The notes under the pieces are model-generated. The model was not told where the DNA came from and did not search any database. It saw only the letters and a list, made by a program, of their open reading frames with translations. Source: an uncultured Oscillospiraceae bacterium (GTDB taxonomy: Bacteria; Bacillota; Clostridia; Oscillospirales; Oscillospiraceae). From it: a stretch of DNA of 14,937 nt. The translations under genes were made by a program, and so were the position numbers. Position 1 is the stretch's first letter; each line of letters opens with the position of its first letter. The DNA lies in NCBI GenBank assembly GCA_910587395.1, contig CAJULJ010000063.1, forward strand, positions 1 to 14,937, read 5' to 3'. Positions 8,100-14,577 of the stretch are shown here, piece by piece.

Positions 8100-8510
8100 A
8101 TGACCACCGAACAGAAAACTCAAATTTTCACCCTTCGGGCGCAGGGCTATGGATATACCTCCATCGCGAAGGCTGTGGAATTGAAAAAAGATACTGTAAA
8201 AAGTTTCTGCCGCCGAAACGGTGTGGCTGGTATCCGAGCGGTAAAGCAGGTAGACCAGCAGAACCGTTGCCCCCAATGTGGAAAAGTGTTGATTCAAGCG
8301 GAAAAGAAGAAACCCCGGCGATTTTGCTCCGACCAGTGCAGGCAGGCGTGGTGGAATGCTCACCCAGAAATGGTCAAGCAAAAGGCGGTCTACAGCTATG
8401 TCTGTTCTACCTGTGGGAAGCCATTCACCGCCTATGGTAACAGCCGCCGCAAATACTGCTCCCACCAATGCTACGTGCAGGCCCGGTTCCAAGGGGGTGC
8501 TGTGTCATGA
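8100..8510 (+). CDS. Helix-turn-helix protein with two Cys4 zinc clusters
   Basis: A 136-residue basic protein. Residues 4-38 form a resolvase/sigma-like helix-turn-helix (TLRAQGYGYTSIAKAVELKKDTVKSF). Two zinc-ribbon-like clusters follow: C57, C60, C76, C80 (CPQC then CSDQC) and C102, C105, C120, C124 (CSTC then CSHQC). Similar small proteins accompany serine recombinase genes in clostridial elements. It probably binds DNA and could be a regulator or a directionality factor for the downstream recombinases; that role is inferred only from its position. The AAGGAGG ribosome binding site (8084-8090) lies nine bases before ATG and is paired in the upstream hairpin. Its stop overlaps the next gene's start in ATGA. 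Confidence 0.85.
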   Translation: MTTEQKTQIFTLRAQGYGYTSIAKAVELKKDTVKSFCRRNGVAGIRAVKQVDQQNRCPQCGKVLIQAEKKKPRRFCSDQCRQAWWNAHPEMVKQKAVYSYVCSTCGKPFTAYGNSRRKYCSHQCYVQARFQGGAVS

Positions 8511-8674
8511 CGAAGGAGCAGTTCAACCGGGAAATCCTCTACCACGCCAGCCTCGCGCCCTTCCGCCGGTTGCTGACAGAGGGGCACATCTCCCGGTCAG
8601 ATTACGATAAAATCGATACAATCTTAGCACAAAAATACCGCCCGATTTTTGTGAGCATTATGCCGCAGAATTGA
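8507..8674 (+). CDS. Small SHOCT-like protein of the recombinase block
   Basis: A 55-residue protein starting at ATG 8507, overlapping the previous stop by four bases and preceded by AAGGGGGTG. An in-frame ATG at 8468 would extend it by 13 residues but lies deep inside the preceding gene and has no binding site. The middle (LLTEGHISRSDYDKIDTILAQKY) resembles the SHOCT motif, a short two-helix element with a G-x-I-[ST] turn often found at protein termini or as a stand-alone protein and thought to mediate oligomerisation. Its place between a DNA-binding protein and three recombinases suggests an accessory role in the same process. The function is unknown. Confidence 0.72.
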   Translation: MTKEQFNREILYHASLAPFRRLLTEGHISRSDYDKIDTILAQKYRPIFVSIMPQN

Positions 8675-8727
8675 GTGGATAACCAGGAAAAACAGAGGTA
8701 ATATGCTACCTACCAAGGAGGTGTCCC

Positions 8728-10017
8728 ATGAAAAAACACATTTTTGACATCACGCCGACACCAAAAGAGAGCGTCCGAAAACGGCGGGTAGCGGCCTATG
8801 CAAGAGTATCCTGCGGCAAGGACGCCATGCTCCACTCCCTGGCGGCGCAAATCGATTACTACCGCGATTTTATCCAAAACAACCCGGACTGGGAGTTTGC
8901 CGGGGTCTACGCGGACGAGGCCAAGACAGGTACGAAAGAGGATCGGGAGCAGTTCCAGCGGCTGCTGGCGGACTGCCGTAGCGGAGCCATCAACATGGTG
9001 GTCACCAAGAGCATTTCCCGTTTTGCGCGGAACACCGTCACCCTGCTGGAAACGGTGCGGGAGTTGAAAGCCCTGGATGTGGAGGTCTGGTTCGAGGAAC
9101 AGAACATCTACACGTTCAGCGCCGATGGCGAGATGGCACTCACCCTTCTGGCCTCTTTTGCCCAGGCGGAGAGCCTGTCCTGCAGCGATAACTGCAAGTG
9201 GCGCATCCGCAAGGGCTTTGAGGTGGGGCGGGCCAATAGCTGTACCATGCTTGGCTACCGCTTGGTAGACGGCGTGTTCGCCCTAGTGCCGGAGGAGGCG
9301 GAGATTGTCAGGCGGATTTTTGACCTCTATCTCTCTGGGCTGGGAACGCAGAAAATTTGTAAAATTCTCAATGAAGAAGGAGTTTCTACCCGACTGGGCT
9401 GTGAATGGCATCCCAGCGCCATTCGGACGATTCTGGAAAATGAGAAGTACACTGGAGACTTGCTCCTGCAAAAGACATTCCGCCTGGACCACCTGTCTAA
9501 GAAACAGGTGGTCAATACCGGACAGCTCCCCCAGTTCTATGTGGAGGATGACCACGAGGCCATTGTCAGCCGGGCGGATTTTTCAGCGGTGCAAGCGGAA
9601 CTGGCCCAGCGGAAATCGGCACACACGGGAGAGCGGGGAGCGCCCAGTGTATTTACCGGGCTGATCCGCTGCTCTGGCTGCGGCAAGAACTACCGCCGGA
9701 AAACCACCGCCAGTGGCGTGGTCTGGTGCTGTTCTACCTACAACACCAAGGGCAAGCGGTACTGCCCTACCTCCAAGGCCATCCCGGAGGGGACGCTGAA
9801 AGCGGCCTGCGCCCAAGTGCTGGGGCTGCGCTCTTTTGAGGACGAAACATTTTCCTCCGCAATCACAGCCATTGATGCCTGCCCAGACAATCTTCTGCGG
9901 TTCCACTTCCGAGACGGTCACAGGTTGGAGTTTCATTGGCGGGACCGCTCCCGCCGGGAGAGCTGGACGGATGAGATGCGGGAGACGGCGCGTCAGCGGG
10001 CATTGGCTGGGAGGTGA
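8728..10017 (+). CDS. Serine recombinase 1, short form without long coiled coil
   Basis: A 429-residue member of the large serine recombinase clan. The catalytic domain (about 20-160) has the nucleophile S28 in YARVS, R26, R73 in the EDREQF segment, and R98/R101 in KSISRFARN. The recombinase domain follows (about 170-285: LGYRLVDG, ILENEKYTGDLLLQKTF). A zinc ribbon uses C315, C318, C334 or C335, and C346. The C-terminal part is only about 80 residues, keeps the terminal FHFRDGHRLEF strand motif, and lacks the long coiled coil present in recombinase 2. The segment AESLSCSDN has L150 where recombinase 2 has Arg. An AAGGAGGTG box precedes ATG 8728. It could be an active partner or a specificity subunit. 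Confidence 0.9.
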   Translation: MKKHIFDITPTPKESVRKRRVAAYARVSCGKDAMLHSLAAQIDYYRDFIQNNPDWEFAGVYADEAKTGTKEDREQFQRLLADCRSGAINMVVTKSISRFARNTVTLLETVRELKALDVEVWFEEQNIYTFSADGEMALTLLASFAQAESLSCSDNCKWRIRKGFEVGRANSCTMLGYRLVDGVFALVPEEAEIVRRIFDLYLSGLGTQKICKILNEEGVSTRLGCEWHPSAIRTILENEKYTGDLLLQKTFRLDHLSKKQVVNTGQLPQFYVEDDHEAIVSRADFSAVQAELAQRKSAHTGERGAPSVFTGLIRCSGCGKNYRRKTTASGVVWCCSTYNTKGKRYCPTSKAIPEGTLKAACAQVLGLRSFEDETFSSAITAIDACPDNLLRFHFRDGHRLEFHWRDRSRRESWTDEMRETARQRALAGR

Positions 10018-10022
10018 ACGGC

Positions 10023-11672
10023 ATGGCGGAAAAGAAGGTACGGAAAATCGAGGCAACGGCCCCTCTTCGGGCGGCACAATCCCTTGCCCCAATGAAAAAG
10101 CGCCGAGTGGCGGCTTACGCCCGCGTGTCCACTGACAAGGACGAGCAGCAGAACAGTTACGAGGCCCAAGTGGATTATTACACTGCCCATATCCAAGGCA
10201 ACCCGGAGTGGATTTTTGCCGGAGTCTACTCTGACGCAGGCATCACCGGCACCAGCATGAAAAAGCGGGACGGGTTCAATCAGATGGTTGCGGATGCCCT
10301 CGCCGGGAAAATCGATTTGATCCTCACAAAGTCAGTGAGCCGTTTCGCCCGTAATACGGTGGACAGCCTGACTACCGTCCGCAAGCTGAAGGAAAAAGGC
10401 GTGGAGGTCTACTTCGAGAAGGAAAATATTTACACATTGGATTCCAAAGGCGAACTGCTCATCACCATCATGTCCAGCTTAGCCCAGGAGGAGGCCCGGA
10501 ACATCAGCGACAACACCGCCTGGGGCCAGCGCAAGCGGTTTGCGGACGGCAAAATGAGCCTGGGCTACTCCCACTTCCTCGGCTACAAAAAGGGAGCGGC
10601 GGATGGTGAAATGGAAATCGTGGAGGAAGAAGCGGTCATCGTCCGGCGTATCTACGCCGAATTTCTGGCGGGGAAATCTACTTATGACATCGCTGCCCGT
10701 CTCACAGAGGACGGTGTCCCTACCCCGGCGAAAAAGACCGTCTGGCACGCCAGTACGGTGGACAGCATCCTCCATAACGAGAAATACAAGGGAGACGCAA
10801 TTTTACAAAAACGCTTTACGGTAGATTTTTTGTCCAAGAAAACGAAGAAAAATGAGGGGGAATACCCGCAATACTATATTGAGAATAATCATCCCGCCAT
10901 CATCCGCCCGGAGGTGTTCGAGATGGTGCAGGAGGAGTTCCGCAGGCGTCAGGCGGCGGGTGGCCACGCCCAATGCAAGACCCCGTTTTCTGGCAGGATC
11001 GTTTGCGCCGACTGCGGCGGATTCTATGGCAGAAAGGTCTGGCACGCTGGGAGCAAGTACGCTAAGGTCCACTGGCACTGTAACAATAAATTTCAAAAGC
11101 GGCGCTACTGCTCCACACCCACCCTCAAGGAGGAGAGCATCGAGGATTGCTTTGTGGCGGCGTTCAACAGCCTGTTGTCCCGGAAAGAGGAGATTGCGGA
11201 AAACTATGCCTTCTGCCTGGACGCCATTACCGACACTTCTGCGTATCAGGCGCGATTGGATGCTATCAACCGGGAGTGCGGTGAGTTGTCCACCCTCATC
11301 AACGCTCTGCTCCAGAAGGGCAGCAAGCAGAGTGGCTCCCTCCAGGAGATCAACCGCCAGTATGAAGAGTATGTGGCCCGGTATGACGCGCTCCAGCAGG
11401 AAAAGCAGGAAGTCAGTACCCAGATTGCCCTCTGCGCCGCCAAGCGGGTACAGGTGGGTGCATTCCTCACCGAACTGGAAAAACGGAAAACGTCGCTGTC
11501 CAAGTTCGACCCGCTGGTCTGGCAGGCTACCCTCAACCACATGCGGGTCAACCCGGACTGCACCGTGACCTTCGTGTTCCGGGACGGAACAGAAGTTTCC
11601 CGGCCCATCGAGAACGGTGTGCGGCAGTACAAAAAGCGCAGGGGAACGGAGGGAACTACCGATGACAAATGA
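10023..11672 (+). CDS. Serine recombinase 2, full-length large serine integrase type
   Basis: The start is set at ATG 10023, behind GGGAGGTG (10009-10016); a GTG at 10014 inside that box is an alternative. The product has 549 residues, a usual length for large serine integrases. The catalytic domain has S36 in YARVS, R34, R82, and R107/R110 in KSVSRFARN, plus the intact EEARNISDN segment. The recombinase domain contains ILHNEKYKGDAILQKRF. The zinc ribbon uses C328, C331, C353, C363. Residues about 408-490 are a charged heptad-rich coiled coil, then a terminal beta strand motif (VTFVFRDGTEV). In this family the coiled coil governs synapsis and directionality. Of the three this is the best candidate for a complete integrase. 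Confidence 0.92.
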   Translation: MAEKKVRKIEATAPLRAAQSLAPMKKRRVAAYARVSTDKDEQQNSYEAQVDYYTAHIQGNPEWIFAGVYSDAGITGTSMKKRDGFNQMVADALAGKIDLILTKSVSRFARNTVDSLTTVRKLKEKGVEVYFEKENIYTLDSKGELLITIMSSLAQEEARNISDNTAWGQRKRFADGKMSLGYSHFLGYKKGAADGEMEIVEEEAVIVRRIYAEFLAGKSTYDIAARLTEDGVPTPAKKTVWHASTVDSILHNEKYKGDAILQKRFTVDFLSKKTKKNEGEYPQYYIENNHPAIIRPEVFEMVQEEFRRRQAAGGHAQCKTPFSGRIVCADCGGFYGRKVWHAGSKYAKVHWHCNNKFQKRRYCSTPTLKEESIEDCFVAAFNSLLSRKEEIAENYAFCLDAITDTSAYQARLDAINRECGELSTLINALLQKGSKQSGSLQEINRQYEEYVARYDALQQEKQEVSTQIALCAAKRVQVGAFLTELEKRKTSLSKFDPLVWQATLNHMRVNPDCTVTFVFRDGTEVSRPIENGVRQYKKRRGTEGTTDDK

Positions 11673-13035
11673 GAAAACGGTTACCCCCATTTATCAGAAA
11701 CTGCCAGAGAACGGCGCTCTGCGAGTCGCGGCTTACTGCCGGGTGTCCAGTAGCCAAGATGAGCAGCTCCACAGCCTTGCTGCCCAGATCAGCCACTACA
11801 CAGAGGTTCTCTCCAGGGATACGTCCTGCCAGTTTGTGGGCATCTACGCCGACAGGGGCATCTCTGGCACCCAGGTGAAAAACCGGGTGGAGTTCCTTCG
11901 GCTCATGGAGGACTGCCGCGCCGGACTGATAGACCGTATCATCACAAAGAGCGTGTCCCGGTTTGGTCGCAACACCGTGGACACGCTCCTTTATACCCGC
12001 GAACTACGGGGCCTGGGCATTGATGTCTATTTCGAGAAGGAACATCTCCATTCCTGCTCGGCGGAGGGAGAATTGATGCTGACCCTCATGGCGGCACTTG
12101 CAGAGTCCGAAGCGGAGAATATGTCCGAGAACATCAAATGGGGCAAACGGCGCAGATATGAGAAGGGGCGCGTGGAGAGCCTTGCAGTGGTCAACCTCTA
12201 TGGCTATCGCAAGGACGGCGGGGCATTGGCAGTAAGTGAATCTGAGGCGGAAATCATCCGGCGCATATACTCCGAGTTTCTGGATGGCCTGAACTACGAG
12301 CAGATTTCCGAAGGGCTGAATGCTGACGGCATCCCCACCCGGCGGGGCAATGATGTGTGGTTCAACCGCACCGTGATGAATGTGCTGACCAACGAGAAAT
12401 ACATGGGGGACTGCCTGTTTCAAAAGACATTCAATATTGACCCCATCACGCACAAAGCCGTCCCCAACAAGGGCCAACTGCCCCAGTATTATCTGGAGGA
12501 TTGCATCCCGCCCATCGTCTCCAAAGAGGTCTGGACCTTGGCGCAGTTGGAGATACAGCGCCGCCAGACTTGGAAACCTATGTCCTCGGCGGAGCTGCCC
12601 TTCAAGAACAGAATCATCTGCGGTACCTGCGGGAGCGGCGTGGTACAGTATTACGCCAAGCGCAAGGGTGGCACCCTTGAAGCCATGTGGCGCTGCGGAA
12701 GCTGGCGCAACGGGAAATCCAGAGGAGAGGGTCTGCCATCCTGCGCACAGATGAAGTTCCCGCTGGACGCCCCGGAGAAAGCCTTTGTCCGGGCATGGAA
12801 TCTGGTTGTTAGCAAAAAACTGCAATACAGCGCAGCCCTGCACCGGAGAGCGGAGAATGCCGAGGACGCACTCACCCAGTATCGGGCGAAGGGGATGCTC
12901 CGACTACTGGACGAGGTGGGCAAGCTGACAGCGTTTGACTACTACTTCTCGCTGAAGGTGCTGGACCACATGGAGCTGATGCCGAATGGCAAGCTTGCGG
13001 TGGTATTCTTGTCCGGAATTCGTCTGACGGTCTGA
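11662..13035 (+). CDS. Serine recombinase 3, short form without long coiled coil
   Basis: The start is set at ATG 11662, overlapping the end of recombinase 2 by 11 bases and preceded by GGAGGGAA; an upstream GTG at 11617 lacks a binding site. The product has 457 residues. The catalytic domain has S29 in YCRVS, R27, R75 in KNRVEF and R100/R103 in KSVSRFGRN. The segment ESEAENMSEN has E152 where recombinase 2 has Arg. The recombinase domain (VLTNEKYMGDCLFQKTF) is followed by a zinc ribbon with C320, C323, C345, C361. Only about 95 residues remain after it, with a short helical region and a terminal VVFLSGIRL strand but no long coiled coil. The gene meets the SLOG gene tail to tail six bases away, with no clear terminator between. 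Confidence 0.9.
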   Translation: MTNEKTVTPIYQKLPENGALRVAAYCRVSSSQDEQLHSLAAQISHYTEVLSRDTSCQFVGIYADRGISGTQVKNRVEFLRLMEDCRAGLIDRIITKSVSRFGRNTVDTLLYTRELRGLGIDVYFEKEHLHSCSAEGELMLTLMAALAESEAENMSENIKWGKRRRYEKGRVESLAVVNLYGYRKDGGALAVSESEAEIIRRIYSEFLDGLNYEQISEGLNADGIPTRRGNDVWFNRTVMNVLTNEKYMGDCLFQKTFNIDPITHKAVPNKGQLPQYYLEDCIPPIVSKEVWTLAQLEIQRRQTWKPMSSAELPFKNRIICGTCGSGVVQYYAKRKGGTLEAMWRCGSWRNGKSRGEGLPSCAQMKFPLDAPEKAFVRAWNLVVSKKLQYSAALHRRAENAEDALTQYRAKGMLRLLDEVGKLTAFDYYFSLKVLDHMELMPNGKLAVVFLSGIRLTV

Positions 13036-13041
13036 CGGCGC

Positions 13042-13530
13042 TCAGCGAGGGATGAAGATCACCGGTACGCTGCACCGCCTTGCATAGTCTATCGTGTTCT
13101 GTGTCCCGCTGGGCTGGCCATTACAGACGGCGATTACCCGCGCTGAGTGGTCAACCATCCACTGGTTCCGTCGCTGGAAACAATCCCCGCTGTATCCGGG
13201 GCAGATAAAACGCACCAGGTCGGCCCGCTCCATCACCCTGCAGTACCGCTCCTGCCATTCCCGGCTCCAGCGGCTCTCGAAACCTCGGTAGGGGCTGGCG
13301 CAGATTAATCGCACCGCCACTCCCTCGTCCCGGAGGGCCAGCACGATCTCCGCCGCCCAGAGGTCTACCCCTCTTGCCATCCCTGATATAAATGTTTGAA
13401 ATCCGTCAGCGATTGCTGCACGGATTTCTTTTTTTAGGCCGAAAATGGCCTCCGTCTCCGGCATTCCCAGCCGTTCCGGTCTATGCCCGGTGAAGCAGCA
13501 CCGATGCCGCCGCAGTTCCTGTTCCGACAT
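13042..13530 (-). CDS. SLOG family protein, YpsA/DUF1273-like
   Basis: A 162-residue protein starting at the ATG ending at 13530, eight bases after AAGGAGG on the minus strand. The open frame continues upstream to 13659, but that extension would read through the promoter region and is rejected. Motifs are FTGHRPERLG (13-22), SGMARGVD (49-56), QRRNQWMVDHS (119-129) and NGQPSGTQNTIDYA (137-150). They match the Rossmann-like SLOG superfamily (YpsA, relatives of DprA and LOG proteins), proposed from comparative genomics to bind nucleotides or nucleotide-derived ligands. The cellular role is unknown. It is divergent from an XRE regulator and has its own promoter, so it may belong to a lysogeny or defence module. 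Confidence 0.87.
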   Translation of the reverse strand: MSEQELRRHRCCFTGHRPERLGMPETEAIFGLKKEIRAAIADGFQTFISGMARGVDLWAAEIVLALRDEGVAVRLICASPYRGFESRWSREWQERYCRVMERADLVRFICPGYSGDCFQRRNQWMVDHSARVIAVCNGQPSGTQNTIDYARRCSVPVIFIPR

Positions 13531-13554
13531 TTTACCGTCCTCCTTCATAGGTTG

Positions 13555-13598
13555 ATACAGTTTAATATAACGGTATGTTCCGTACAGGTCAACTGTAT
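13555..13598. promoter_or_regulatory. Nested dyad, probable operator over the SLOG promoter
   Basis: ATACAGTT (13555-13562) and AACTGTAT (13591-13598) are perfect inverted repeats. Inside them ACGG (13570-13573) and CCGT (13580-13583) are inverted repeats with the same centre, 13576.5. The half-sites match at 14 of 22 positions. The centre lies between the -35 and -10 of the SLOG promoter, a classical repressor position. The divergent XRE protein is the natural candidate to bind it. A TATAAA at 13596-13601 (+ strand) could be the -10 of the XRE gene, though no good -35 precedes it. Confidence 0.65.
13564..13592 (-). promoter_or_regulatory. Near-consensus promoter for the SLOG gene
   Basis: On the minus strand TTGACC (13587-13592) and TATATT (13564-13569) are separated by exactly 17 bases (13570-13586). 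A transcript would start near 13557, giving a leader of about 27 bases that contains the AAGGAGG box at 13539-13545. Hexamers and spacing are close to the housekeeping sigma factor consensus. Confidence 0.8.
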
Positions 13599-13601
13599 AA
13601 A

Positions 13602-13619
13602 ACCGTTTAAGTGAACGGT
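13602..13619. promoter_or_regulatory. Second inverted repeat, possible operator near the XRE gene
   Basis: ACCGTT (13602-13607) and AACGGT (13614-13619) form a perfect 6-bp inverted repeat with a six-base spacer. The ACGGTA core recurs at 13570-13575, 13615-13620 and, inverted, at 13533-13538 beside the SLOG ribosome binding site, which suggests several binding sites for one regulator. Confidence 0.55.
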
Positions 13620-13647
13620 AAAATATTGATAAGAGGGAGGTGGCATC

Positions 13648-13956
13648 ATGGACACACATTCCAGGCTGCGGCAGCTAATGGCGGAGCGGGGCTGGACAGC
13701 TTACCGTCTGGCGAAATCAAGTGGCCTTTCCGAGTCTACGCTGGCGAATATCTTCAAGCGGAACACCGTTCCCTCCATCGCAACCCTGGAGGCCGTATGC
13801 TCGGCCTTTGGTATCTCTCTGGCTCAGTTCTTCGCCGAGAGCGAAATGGTGGAGCTGACCCCGGAACTTAAGGAACTGTTCGATCATTGGGTGTCGCTTA
13901 CCCCAGAGCAGAAACAGGCAGCGCTACAGATGATTCGGGCGATGAATACAAAATAA
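13648..13956 (+). CDS. XRE-family (Cro/CI-type) transcriptional regulator
   Basis: A 102-residue protein starting at ATG 13648 behind GGGAGGTGG. Residues 6-62 form an HTH_3/XRE domain: LRQLMAERGWTAYRLAKSSG, then LSESTLANIFKRNTVPSIATLEAVCSAFGISLAQFF. The tail (70-102, LTPELKELFDHWVSLTPEQKQAA split by a short turn) is helical and likely dimerising. Such proteins repress or activate nearby promoters. It is transcribed away from the SLOG gene and the gap holds two candidate operators, so autoregulation and control of the SLOG gene are likely. It could be a phage repressor or a host regulator next to the element. A hairpin terminator follows two bases after the stop. Confidence 0.92.
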   Translation: MDTHSRLRQLMAERGWTAYRLAKSSGLSESTLANIFKRNTVPSIATLEAVCSAFGISLAQFFAESEMVELTPELKELFDHWVSLTPEQKQAALQMIRAMNTK

Positions 13957-13957
13957 A

Positions 13958-14000
13958 ACAGTGCCGGGGATGTCAAAGCATCTTCGGCACTGTCATTTTT
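13958..14000. terminator. Rho-independent terminator, probably bidirectional
   Basis: ACAGTGCCG (13958-13966) pairs perfectly with CGGCACTGT (13985-13993), with inner GATG/CATC pairing possible, followed by CATTTTT. On the minus strand the same stem is followed by TTTTATTTTG, so it can also end the convergent acetyltransferase transcript, whose stop is at 14007-14009. Confidence 0.88.
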
Positions 14001-14006
14001 CTGTAT

Positions 14007-14525
14007 CTAATTGCGATAGACGTGGTAAGTCGCTATGGTCAACGCTTCCAGTTTACTTTTTGGCTCCTGCAGTACCCCGCCTAATCGCTGTACGATTTTT
14101 TCACTTGGATCATTGCCTTTGCGGAGCCGATACACAATATACTCTGTATCGCTGTTCTGAAATATCCAGGGAAGCAGACATTGTAAAAACTCGGTTGCAT
14201 AGCCACAACGCCGCTGAGACTCGGCAACTGTGATTTGAAGTTCAGGTGTTCCCGTACTCCAACTTGTCAAGCCAACGCAGGCAACCAGGTCACCAGCTCG
14301 ATTCCATGCTCCATACCTTTTCATGTCACTCTCATCTCGCAAGGAGGCCAGCATACGGACAAAATCAAGCACAGCATTCGTGTTCTGCAAGGCGTCCTGT
14401 ACAACATCTTCCGGCAGTGCATTCAAATAGCTTGTCATTTCATCGCCATCGCTGTCCAATGCCAAGAACTGCTGGATATCAGCCTGGCTTATCTCATGGA
14501 TGATTAGCCTATCAGTTTCCAGCAC
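14007..14525 (-). CDS. GNAT-family N-acetyltransferase (RimJ/RimL-like)
   Basis: A 172-residue protein. The start is set at GTG 14525, seven bases after AGGGGG on the minus strand; a TTG three bases earlier is the alternative. It begins MLETDRLIIHEIS, typical of the Acetyltransf_3 group. ELQITVAESQRRCGYATEF (95-113) includes the acetyl-CoA pyrophosphate-binding pattern R-x-x-G-x-A (QRRCGYA, 104-110). NDPSEKIVQRLGG (138-150) is the conserved C-terminal acetyl-CoA segment. The substrate cannot be read from the sequence; members acetylate ribosomal proteins, antibiotics or small molecules. Base composition is AT-richer than in the phage genes, so it may be host DNA or a later-acquired cargo gene. 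It is monocistronic and convergent with the XRE gene. Confidence 0.88.
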   Translation of the reverse strand: MLETDRLIIHEISQADIQQFLALDSDGDEMTSYLNALPEDVVQDALQNTNAVLDFVRMLASLRDESDMKRYGAWNRAGDLVACVGLTSWSTGTPELQITVAESQRRCGYATEFLQCLLPWIFQNSDTEYIVYRLRKGNDPSEKIVQRLGGVLQEPKSKLEALTIATYHVYRN

Positions 14526-14548
14526 CAAACCACCCCCTACTTCTCTAA

Positions 14549-14577
14549 ATTATACAGTATGGAATGAAACTTGCCAA
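14549..14577 (-). promoter_or_regulatory. Near-consensus promoter for the acetyltransferase gene
   Basis: On the minus strand TTGGCA (14572-14577) and TATAAT (14549-14554) are separated by 17 bases. The predicted transcript starts near 14542, leaving a very short leader of about 17 bases that contains the AGGGGG box. Confidence 0.83.

Noticed and set aside
8031..8492. 153-codon minus-strand frame over the HTH/zinc gene
   Set aside because: It begins inside and runs opposite the Cys4-cluster gene and ends within the terminator; no binding site.
13531..13659. N-terminal extension of the SLOG protein to 13659
   Set aside because: It would translate the promoter and operator region; the family usually begins just before the FTGHRP motif and ATG 13530 has AAGGAGG eight bases upstream.
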